11,310 nucleotides of DNA from Actinomycetota bacterium (GTDB taxonomy: Bacteria; Actinomycetota; Actinomycetes; S36-B12; UBA5976). A program made the position numbers and the translations under genes. The notes beneath the pieces are model-generated. The model saw only the letters and a list, made by a program, of their open reading frames with translations, searched no databases and was not told the origin of the DNA. The stretch is from the NCBI GenBank assembly GCA_026392535.1, contig JAPLBX010000058.1:3583-14892 (forward strand), in the 5' to 3' direction. Below are positions 6,698 to 11,310 of the stretch, one piece after another (the first letter of the stretch is position 1; every line of letters begins with the position of its first letter).

Positions 6698-6725
6698 TTA
6701 AAGGGTCGGGTTTCTAAGGGATAAT
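6698..6725 (+). promoter_or_regulatory. Putative promoter of the DUF3117 gene
   Basis: GATAAT at 6720-6725 is a good -10, with a weak TTAAAG (6698-6703) 16 bp upstream. A start near 6732 would give an untranslated leader of about 80 nt, unlike the apparently leaderless genes in this window. Confidence 0.5.
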
Positions 6726-6739
6726 GCTCCTATTGAAAT

Positions 6740-6795
6740 TGAGACTTCGGGTCTCAGGTGGGACTCGACACCAATCCATTTGGATTATTCGAGCC
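6740..6795 (+). promoter_or_regulatory. Structured 5' leader (two hairpins) of the DUF3117 mRNA
   Basis: Hairpin 1: TGAGAC (6740-6745) pairs with GTCTCA (6751-6756) around TTCGG. Hairpin 2: GG-CTCGA (6761-6768, A6763 bulged) pairs with TCGAG-CC (6789-6795), enclosing AATCC (6773-6777) with GGATT (6782-6786) around ATTT. The Shine-Dalgarno AAGGAG (6803-6808) lies just outside hairpin 2. A complementary CTCCTATT at 6727-6734 could pair with it, but most of that element is upstream of the expected start site, so only read-through RNA from tag would contain it. No match to a known riboswitch is recognised. Confidence 0.45.
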
Positions 6796-6813
6796 AATTA
6801 ATAAGGAGTTTGA

Positions 6814-7008
6814 ATGGCTGCAATGAAGCCACGTACGGGTGACGGTCCTATGGAAGTTGCCAAAGAAGGACGTTCCATTGTGATGCGAGTACCACTTGAG
6901 GGTGGTGGCCGCTTAGTGGTTTCTTTGAACTCTGAAGAAGCTGCTGATCTTGGATCTCAATTAGTTCAAACTGCAAAGACTGCTGGACCAACCCTGCGTC
7001 CAATCTAA
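6814..7008 (+). CDS. DUF3117 family small protein
   Basis: A 64-residue conserved actinobacterial protein starting MAAMKPRTGDGPMEV, followed by KEGRSIVMRVPLEGGGRLVV and a short helix. The first ~40 residues are nearly identical to what I recall of M. tuberculosis Rv1211, which also follows tag. No signal peptide, membrane helix or catalytic motif is visible; biochemical function is unknown. It has the clearest Shine-Dalgarno of the central region, AAGGAG at 6803-6808, 5 nt before ATG, an own promoter and a folded leader, and it ends in a strong terminator, so it is probably a well-expressed monocistronic gene. The C-terminal tail after ADLG (about 17 residues, ending TLRPI) diverges from the mycobacterial form. 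Its stop codon lies inside a 20-bp tandem duplication. Confidence 0.9.
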   Translation: MAAMKPRTGDGPMEVAKEGRSIVMRVPLEGGGRLVVSLNSEEAADLGSQLVQTAKTAGPTLRPI

Positions 7009-7058
7009 TTAATTTCACACAAAGTTAATTAAATTCACACAAAGAAATTTACAAAAAG
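7005..7058. repeat. 20-bp tandem duplication spanning the DUF3117 stop, with a partial third copy
   Basis: Unit 1, 7005-7024 (CTAATTAATTTCACACAAAG, containing the TAA stop at 7006-7008), and unit 2, 7025-7044, match at 18 of 20 positions and are directly adjacent. A degenerate third piece, 7045-7058, matches the last 14 bp at 12 positions and runs into the A-tract of the terminator. The array fills the space between gene end and terminator. Confidence 0.85.
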
Positions 7059-7083
7059 ACCCGCACCTAGTGCGGGTCTTTTT
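7053..7083. terminator. Bidirectional intrinsic terminator
   Basis: AAAAAGACCCGCAC (7053-7066) pairs perfectly with GTGCGGGTCTTTTT (7070-7083) around a CTA loop. The T-run follows the GC-rich stem on the plus strand and, by symmetry, on the minus strand, so it can end both the DUF3117 transcript and the convergent methyltransferase transcript (whose stop is about 95 bp away). Confidence 0.93.
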
Positions 7084-7176
7084 CTTTGCGAACATTTATT
7101 GGTTTAGTTAGTTGGAAAATTGAATGAATCATCCAGTCGAAGAGTTGAATATTTAAAGGCTGAATATTCGGTAGGG

Positions 7177-7866
7177 CTAGATGGTTGAAGATTCGATTGG
7201 AATGTATTCACGTCCAACGACGCGCATAACCAAAATTCCATCGCCAACAGTTAGTAAATTACATTGAAGCCGATTGTCTTTAAACATATCTTGCACAGCC
7301 AACCTCAGGCTTACAGTTTTTTGATCTCGCTGAGTTAGATCGCCTACTTTTTGATTCCCCAAAGCATTTAGCAATATGACTAATCCACCAATTGAAACCA
7401 TCCGAATGGCTTCCTCAATTATTTCCACCAACACATCTGAATGTTCAGAAATAACAACAGCGTCATAAGTTTCATCAGCTAGTCGAGGTAATACTTCGAG
7501 TGGTTTGCCATTTATTAAGCGCACCCGAGTTGAATGTTCAAAATCTGCCAAAATCTCTTTTGCGTATTTGTAATGCTGGCCTTCGGCATCGATCGAAGTG
7601 ATCTGGCCAGATTTTCCAAGAGCCCCGGCCATCCAGTAGGCGGCTCCAGCGGTGCCGGTTCCCACTTCAACAATGTTTTGGGCGTTTGCGAGGGTAATTA
7701 AAAATTGCAAGGTGGCACCAGTCGCTGGGCTAACCACGTGGGTTTGAAGCTCTAAGGCTCGCTCCCGAGCCAGCCGACATGGCTCAGGTTCAACATATTT
7801 CGACTCGACGTAACGCCAGTTCTTGTCATCTGTTGGCAGAGGTAGGTTGGTCATATCGCGTTGCAC
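7177..7866 (-). CDS. O-methyltransferase-like protein (class I SAM-dependent, Rv1220c-like)
   Basis: A 229-residue Rossmann-fold protein of the O-methyltransferase (COMT/CCoAOMT-like) family. SAM-binding motif I is intact (VEVGTGTAG, 66-74) and an acidic residue ends strand beta2 (TSIDAEGQH, near 90-97). The post-motif position where metal-dependent members have an IDAD-type sequence reads ISEHSD (139-144), and the later DN is LN (166-167), so Mg ligands look lost; methyl acceptor and activity are unknown. The GTG at 7866 gives 229 residues; ATG 7854 (four residues shorter) is equally possible. It is divergent from htrA across a 16-bp palindrome; in M. tuberculosis the equivalent gene (Rv1220c, recalled) sits beside sigE, rseA and htrA, but the sigma factor and anti-sigma genes are absent here. 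Confidence 0.75.
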   Translation of the reverse strand: MQRDMTNLPLPTDDKNWRYVESKYVEPEPCRLARERALELQTHVVSPATGATLQFLITLANAQNIVEVGTGTAGAAYWMAGALGKSGQITSIDAEGQHYKYAKEILADFEHSTRVRLINGKPLEVLPRLADETYDAVVISEHSDVLVEIIEEAIRMVSIGGLVILLNALGNQKVGDLTQRDQKTVSLRLAVQDMFKDNRLQCNLLTVGDGILVMRVVGREYIPIESSTI

Positions 7867-7876
7867 CTGCGTACTT

Positions 7877-7892
7877 TGTCAGAAATCTGACA
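7877..7892. promoter_or_regulatory. 16-bp palindrome, candidate operator between the methyltransferase gene and htrA
   Basis: TGTCAGAAATCTGACA has perfect 7-bp arms around a central AA. It sits 11 nt upstream of the methyltransferase GTG and overlaps the position (CAAAGT, 7878-7873) where its -10 would lie; it is 62 nt upstream of the htrA ATG. This is the placement of a repressor site. The cognate regulator is not identified; GntR-type sites often have TGTC/GACA ends, but this is only a resemblance. Confidence 0.5.
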
Positions 7893-7954
7893 GAAGTCGT
7901 TGGATATGGCCAATTGCGAATGCACATGGCAGGGTTAACAGGCAAACTTCGCCT

Positions 7955-8044
7955 ATGAGTGATGAGAAATTGAGTGATGAGAACATGAATGATCAGAACC
8001 AAAGTGATGGAAACACGAGCAACGAAAACACCTTGGGATCAAAT
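7955..8044 (+). repeat. 15-bp repeat encoding degenerate pentapeptides in the HtrA tail
   Basis: The first 30 codons of htrA read as six five-residue units: MSDEK, LSDEN, MNDQN, QSDGN, TSNEN, TLGSN. The consensus is x-S-D-E-N. At DNA level the first two units share TGAGTGATGAGAA, offset 15 bp; later ones decay. It lies in the predicted cytoplasmic tail. Confidence 0.75.
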
Positions 8045-9214
8045 CAAGACTGGCACATCCAGCAGTCAGCTGATGTTCATACTGAAGTTCATGCCGATTC
8101 TTCGGCGTCCGAAGATGCTACTGCAGGCCAACTGCAAACAGAATCTGAAACTCAAGCGAAACCAGAAGTAAAAGCGAAGCGCGGAATTGCTGCAGTGTTG
8201 ATTGCAGGAATGCTCGGTGGCGCAATCGGTAGCGCTGGCACCTTTTATGCATTTGGTGCGCTGAACAATGGAAAACTCACAACCGTAGATTTAAATCAGT
8301 CAGCTGCAGATTCTTCGACTCGACCTGATGGTTCAATCGCAGCACTTGCCGCAGCTGTTACCCCAGCAGTCGTTTCAATTGATGCGTCGAACAAACTTGG
8401 CAGCGCAACTGGAACTGGATTCATTATTGATTCAAATGGATATATTGTTACCAACAATCACGTGATTGCTGATGCGGTTTATCACTCGACAATTACGGTG
8501 ACGCTGGCAGATGGTCAAGAATTCTTAGCGAAAGTAGTTGGCCACACATCTGAATACGACATAGCAGTTTTGAAAATTCAAGCCACTGGCTTACCTGTTG
8601 TTGAACTTGGCAACAGTGATGGCGTGGTGGTGGGCGATACGGTGATTGCGATTGGTTCGCCACTAGGACTTCAAAGCACTGTTACATCAGGAATCATCTC
8701 TGCACTTGACCGGCCAGTTACAACTGGAAACAATGACGAACTATCTTTTATTGATGCTTTGCAAACTGATGCTGCAATCAATCCGGGTAATTCAGGTGGT
8801 CCACTAATTGACGCCAAGGGACGAGTAATTGGCGTGAACTCTGCGATTGCCACCAACACCAATAATCAATCAGAAGCCGGATCAATTGGATTAGGTTTTG
8901 CGATTCCAATAAACCTTGTTACCCGTATCGCTCAAGAAATTATTGATACCGGCGAGGCAACCGTTCCAATTATGGGCATTGAATTAGCGATTCAAACAAA
9001 GGTTGAAGGTGCTGTAATTCAAGGAATCACCAAGGGAGGTCCGGCTGCAAAGTCTGGGCTGAAGGTGGGCGATGTGATTGTGAAGGCAAATGGCCGCACA
9101 ATTCACAGTGATTCTGAATTAGTAATCGTGATTCGCTCTCAAAACCCAGGGGATGTGGTTGAGGTTGAAACCGATGCGGGCAAGACCTACAAGATCACGC
9201 TTGGTTCCAAATAA
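7955..9214 (+). CDS. htrA: HtrA/DegP-type membrane-anchored serine protease
   Basis: Trypsin-like protease/chaperone for misfolded envelope proteins. From ATG 7955 it is 419 residues: an acidic, Asn/Ser-rich cytoplasmic tail (1-76), one membrane helix (about 78-100, rich in G and A), a linker, the protease domain (about 125-320) and one C-terminal PDZ domain (about 328-415). The catalytic triad is complete: H169 (TNNHVI), D202 (EYDIAVLKI), S280 (NPGNSGGPLI). The PDZ carries GPAAKSGLKVGDVI. The frame is open further upstream to 7823, overlapping the methyltransferase gene, but that part has no family similarity; ATG 7955 is preferred. There is no clear Shine-Dalgarno; CAAACT ends 6 nt upstream, a weak leaderless -10. 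tatB follows 31 bp downstream. In relatives SigE controls this gene; no sigE is beside it here. The first 30 residues are a five-residue repeat. Confidence 0.93.
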   Translation: MSDEKLSDENMNDQNQSDGNTSNENTLGSNQDWHIQQSADVHTEVHADSSASEDATAGQLQTESETQAKPEVKAKRGIAAVLIAGMLGGAIGSAGTFYAFGALNNGKLTTVDLNQSAADSSTRPDGSIAALAAAVTPAVVSIDASNKLGSATGTGFIIDSNGYIVTNNHVIADAVYHSTITVTLADGQEFLAKVVGHTSEYDIAVLKIQATGLPVVELGNSDGVVVGDTVIAIGSPLGLQSTVTSGIISALDRPVTTGNNDELSFIDALQTDAAINPGNSGGPLIDAKGRVIGVNSAIATNTNNQSEAGSIGLGFAIPINLVTRIAQEIIDTGEATVPIMGIELAIQTKVEGAVIQGITKGGPAAKSGLKVGDVIVKANGRTIHSDSELVIVIRSQNPGDVVEVETDAGKTYKITLGSK

Positions 9215-9233
9215 CTTCCTTGAATTTAAGAAT

Positions 9234-9239
9234 TAGGCT
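9234..9239 (+). promoter_or_regulatory. Putative -10 of a leaderless tatB transcript
   Basis: TAGGCT ends 6 nt before the tatB ATG (9246) in the 31-bp htrA-tatB gap; there is no Shine-Dalgarno and no good -35. tatB may therefore have its own transcript besides read-through from htrA. Confidence 0.45.
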
Positions 9240-9245
9240 AAAGCC

Positions 9246-9530
9246 ATGTTGTTCGATATTGGATTTGGTGAATTCTTCATTATTGCCGTTATTGGTTTGA
9301 TTGTTGTGGGACCAGAGCGATTGCCAACTTATGCAGCTCAGGCAGCGAAGTTCATGCGACAACTTCGCGGGCAAGTCCATGATGCGCGTTCCGCGCTAGT
9401 TGATGCTGCTGCAATTGATGATGACACATTACGCGATATCAAGGATTTAGATCCACGCAAAATATTGAGTGGCGAAAATTCGACGACTAAAGCAAGTAAA
9501 GAATCTTTAGTTAATCCTGATACAACCTGA
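9246..9530 (+). CDS. tatB: Sec-independent protein translocase subunit TatB
   Basis: Component of the twin-arginine translocase that exports folded proteins across the cytoplasmic membrane; TatB with TatC forms the substrate receptor. The 94-residue protein has the family layout: short N-terminus FDIGFGE with the conserved E9, a membrane helix (about 9-21), the hinge GPERLP (22-27), an amphipathic helix (to about 60) and a variable polar tail. The FDIG start and GPERLP favour TatB over TatA (which normally starts with more Gly/Leu and has FG after the helix). Its place after htrA is also that of tatB (Rv1224, recalled) in mycobacteria. tatA and tatC are not in the window. The start is probably leaderless. 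Its TGA (9528-9530) abuts the convergent tetR stop at 9531 with no gap and no visible terminator. Confidence 0.88.
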   Translation: MLFDIGFGEFFIIAVIGLIVVGPERLPTYAAQAAKFMRQLRGQVHDARSALVDAAAIDDDTLRDIKDLDPRKILSGENSTTKASKESLVNPDTT

Positions 9531-10253
9531 TTATTTCTTTTTGGACTTGAGTTCTGGCTTAACTTCAAGTCCAGCCAAACCATTCCAAGCCAAATTAACC
9601 AAGTGAGATGCAACTTCTTCTTTTGAAGGTTTGCGAGTTTCAACCCACCATTGCCCAGTCAAGGCGACCATCCCCACCAAGCTTTGCGCATAGAGTGGTG
9701 CAAACTTTGCATTCAACTTACGACGGCGAAATTCAGAAGCCAACAAATGTTGAACTCGAACTGCAATGTCTGTAATCAAACTTGAAAAGGAACCACTGAC
9801 CATTCCCATTGGTGAGTCGCGAACCAGAATCTGAAAGCCTTCAGTGTTTTGTTCAATGTATGTCAAAAAACCAACTGCAGCTTGTTCAAGCATGATGCGA
9901 GGATGTGAACCATCCAGTGCCTTTTCAATTGTGTGAAGTAGTGCGGCGATTTCCCGATCCACAATTACAGCGTAAAGAGATTCCTTTGCACCGTAACTTT
10001 TACCGTCCACTTCTGTGCCACCGAATTGTTCATAAATAACCGGTTTGGAAACTTCAGCTTGGGATGCGATTTCTTCGATGGTCACCGCTTCATATCCGCG
10101 TTTTGCAAAAAGGGATTTGCCAACATGTATTAGCTGTTCGCGACGCTCAAGAGCGGTCATTCGTTTGCGGGTGGATTGCGGTACGACTGGCTGTATTCGG
10201 GCAGGACGACCAGCTCCATCGGCCACTTCTAGTCGTGTGACGTTGTCTGCCAT
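9531..10253 (-). CDS. TetR family transcriptional regulator
   Basis: A 240-residue repressor-like protein from ATG 10253. A basic N-terminal arm (27-40) leads to the TetR helix-turn-helix (about 43-78: LFAKRGYEAVTIEEIA, then EVSKPVIYEQF). The C-terminal ligand domain includes FQILVRDSP and LVGMVALTGQWWVETRKP, highly conserved in the actinobacterial regulator beside glmU (Rv1019 in M. tuberculosis, recalled). Effector and regulon are unknown. Start choice: frame opens at GTG 10289 and ATG 10268, but a -10 (TAGGTT, 10298-10293) would start RNA near 10286, and AGGTGG precedes ATG 10253, so the shorter form is preferred. Residues 80-89 (TEVDGKSYGA) look like an insertion between FGG and KESLY, which are normally adjacent. 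A palindrome over its promoter suggests autorepression. Confidence 0.88.
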   Translation of the reverse strand: MADNVTRLEVADGAGRPARIQPVVPQSTRKRMTALERREQLIHVGKSLFAKRGYEAVTIEEIASQAEVSKPVIYEQFGGTEVDGKSYGAKESLYAVIVDREIAALLHTIEKALDGSHPRIMLEQAAVGFLTYIEQNTEGFQILVRDSPMGMVSGSFSSLITDIAVRVQHLLASEFRRRKLNAKFAPLYAQSLVGMVALTGQWWVETRKPSKEEVASHLVNLAWNGLAGLEVKPELKSKKK

Positions 10254-10292
10254 TTCCCACCTGTCCATTTCTCGCGCCCAATTATTCACGCT

Positions 10293-10310
10293 AACCTACG
10301 CCCCCGTAGG
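10293..10310 (-). promoter_or_regulatory. tetR promoter -10 and overlapping palindromic operator candidate
   Basis: CCTACGCCCCCGTAGG (10295-10310) has perfect 6-bp arms around CCCC. It overlaps the minus-strand TAGGTT (10298-10293), the likely -10 of tetR. A second, looser inverted repeat TAGGCA (10307-10312) / TGCCTA (10325-10330) follows. The arrangement fits a self-regulating TetR protein; binding is inferred. Confidence 0.5.
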
Positions 10311-10343
10311 CAGGCAAGTGAAGGTGCCTATGGCGGGTGTGTG

Positions 10344-10372
10344 TTCAATACGCCCCTGTTAGTGCGTAAGTA
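10344..10372 (+). promoter_or_regulatory. Putative promoter of tRNA-Gln
   Basis: TTCAAT (10344-10349), 17-bp spacer, TAAGTA (10367-10372), ending 8 nt before the mature tRNA. Both hexamers are only moderate matches; placement is the main support. Confidence 0.35.
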
Positions 10373-10380
10373 CTAACTAA

Positions 10381-10451
10381 TCCCTGTTGGTGTAGCGGCA
10401 GCACAACGCCCTTTGGAGGCGTATGGCGAGGTTCGAATCCTCGACGGGGAG
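10381..10451 (+). tRNA. tRNA-Gln (anticodon TTG)
   Basis: A full cloverleaf of 71 nt. The acceptor stem is TCCCTGT (10381-10387) with ACGGGGA (10444-10450), including one U-G pair. The D arm starts GTG at 10390 and closes with CAC at 10402-10404. Anticodon stem ACGCC (10406-10410) / GGCGT (10418-10422) encloses the loop CTTTGGA, with anticodon TTG at 10413-10415 reading CAA and CAG. The T arm is CGAGG / CCTCG (10427-10431, 10439-10443) with loop TTCGAAT. Discriminator G10451 is followed by CA, so the CCA end is not encoded. It sits 59 bp upstream of glmU, as in other actinobacteria. Confidence 0.95.
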
Positions 10452-10510
10452 CATTCCCATTTAGAGTCTCACTCAGGATAAGGTTTGCCCTGTCTCTTGG
10501 GAGGAAATTC

Positions 10511-11310
10511 GTGTCAACTCCATCACTCGTGCTGGTTCTAGCCGCCGGTGAAGGAACTCGAATGAGATCCAAACTTCCAAAAGTTCTTCACCCAATTCTC
10601 GGCCGACCAATTCTCGGACACGTCATAAATGCAGCTTGGCAATTAGAACCAAACAAAATCTTGGTGGTTACTGGTAGTGGCCGCGAACAAGTTGAAGCTT
10701 GGTTAACCGAAAATCAGCCAGCAGTATTGAAAGTTGAACAATCTTCACGCAATGGCACTGGTCACGCGGTCGGAGTTGCACTTGAAAATCAAAAACCAAT
10801 TTCAGACTCTGACAACGTAATGGTTTTGTATGGCGACACTCCATTGCTTACTGGTGCAGCACTTCGGGTTCTGTGGCAAACACATATTGACGCAAATGCT
10901 GCTGCCACAATTTTGACAGCTAAAGTTTCAGATCCTCTTGGCTATGGTCGAATCATTCGCGACAAGTCTGCGGCTGTAATTGGAATTGTTGAAGAAAAAG
11001 ATGCTACTGCCGAACAAAAATCTATAACCGAAATCAACTCGGGTATTTACGTGTTTAATCGCAAGCATCTAGAAGCATCGTTGAAGAAAGTCACCAAAGA
11101 CAATTCCCAAGGGGAGCAATACCTAACGGATGTAATCAAGATTTTGCATGGAGACGGAAAACCTGTAATTGGCGTAAGCGTGGTTGATGAAACTGAAATC
11201 CTTGGAGTTAATGATCGAAAGCAATTAGCAAATTGCACTGAGATTATGCGCAATCGAATCAATGATGTTTGGATGCGAGAAGGCGTCACAATCATTGACC
11301 CAGCCACCAC
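10511..11310 (+). CDS. glmU: Bifunctional GlmU, 3'-truncated by window edge
   Basis: Makes UDP-N-acetylglucosamine: the C-terminal half acetylates GlcN-1-P and the N-terminal half transfers UMP to GlcNAc-1-P. Only the first 266 codons are here, covering the pyrophosphorylase domain (about 1-235) and the start of the link to the beta-helix acetyltransferase domain, which lies outside the window. Motifs: LAAGEGTRMRSKLPKVLHP (10-28), the nucleotide-binding loop; QSSRNGTGHAV; MVLYGDTPLL with the metal-binding Asp; LGYGRII; IVEEKDA; NSGIYVF; and GVNDRKQLA. The GTG at 10511 has a good Shine-Dalgarno (GGGAGG, 10499-10504) 6 nt upstream. TAAGGT (10479-10484) is a possible -10, giving a ~20-nt leader; co-transcription with tRNA-Gln is also possible. 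UDP-GlcNAc and DAP, made by genes at the two ends of the window, are both peptidoglycan precursors. Confidence 0.95.
   Translation, partial: MSTPSLVLVLAAGEGTRMRSKLPKVLHPILGRPILGHVINAAWQLEPNKILVVTGSGREQVEAWLTENQPAVLKVEQSSRNGTGHAVGVALENQKPISDSDNVMVLYGDTPLLTGAALRVLWQTHIDANAAATILTAKVSDPLGYGRIIRDKSAAVIGIVEEKDATAEQKSITEINSGIYVFNRKHLEASLKKVTKDNSQGEQYLTDVIKILHGDGKPVIGVSVVDETEILGVNDRKQLANCTEIMRNRINDVWMREGVTIIDPAT

Noticed and set aside
7147..7170. GAATATT / AATATTC inverted repeat as methyltransferase terminator
   Set aside because: The stem is pure A/T apart from the outer pair, the loop is 9 nt and no T-run follows on the minus strand; the hairpin at 7053-7083 is a far better candidate.
7893..7954. 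SigE-type promoter for htrA
   Set aside because: A CGTT occurs at 7898-7901, but no GGAAC lies 16-18 bp upstream.
9338..9643. 101-codon minus-strand frame across the tatB/tetR junction
   Set aside because: It overlaps two well-supported genes in a different frame, and its product looks like translated noise.
10345..10572. 75-codon minus-strand frame across tRNA-Gln and the glmU start
   Set aside because: It runs through a complete tRNA and includes its T-arm as codons; it is not a plausible gene.

Overview
The window reads as a compact chromosome segment from a low-GC member of the Actinomycetota. By eye the GC content is in the mid-40s percent. Protein sequences and gene order resemble the streamlined freshwater actinobacteria (Nanopelagicales, acI type), but the genus is inference. 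The gene blocks match those I recall from Mycobacterium tuberculosis: dapD/dapE, then Rv1209-like, tag and DUF3117; then an Rv1220c-like methyltransferase, htrA and tatB; then a TetR gene, tRNA-Gln and glmU. Genes that separate these blocks in larger genomes are missing (sigE/rseA, glgA/glgC, folP/gpgS). No mobile element, CRISPR array or rRNA was seen.

Layout: bases 1-975 hold the 3' part of dapC, followed by citrate synthase (gltA, 1061-2356). gltA overlaps by 4 bp, tail to tail, with a DUF305 lipoprotein gene on the minus strand. dapD (minus) and dapE (plus) are divergent with only 18 bp between start codons. A gene-poor stretch (5111-5405) holds a strong hairpin and a possible minus-strand small RNA. 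Then come a small DivIVA-like membrane protein, an SRPBCC protein and tag (DNA-3-methyladenine glycosylase I), tightly packed. The DUF3117 gene follows with a folded leader and a strong bidirectional terminator. The O-methyltransferase (minus) and htrA (plus) are divergent around a 16-bp palindrome. tatB follows htrA and abuts a convergent tetR with zero spacing. The right end holds tRNA-Gln(TTG) and the 5' part of glmU, which runs off the edge.

Function: dapC, dapD and dapE are three steps of the succinylase branch of meso-diaminopimelate/lysine synthesis. DapD consumes succinyl-CoA and DapE returns succinate, so citrate synthase as a neighbour fits metabolically. glmU makes UDP-GlcNAc, so both ends of the window feed peptidoglycan. 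HtrA and TatB are envelope quality-control and export functions.

Non-coding signals of most interest: (1) a 7-bp symmetric TACGCTA between dapD and dapE that gives a -10 on both strands, with both genes apparently leaderless; (2) a recurring -10-like hexamer ending 6-7 nt before the start codon of several genes; (3) short tandem duplications spanning the stop codons of dapD, the DUF3117 gene and dapC, and more weakly dapE, none with a unit length divisible by three; (4) a candidate ~160-nt minus-strand RNA; (5) palindromes at the methyltransferase/htrA and tetR promoters; (6) a structured leader on the DUF3117 mRNA. No wholly new multi-gene system was evident.
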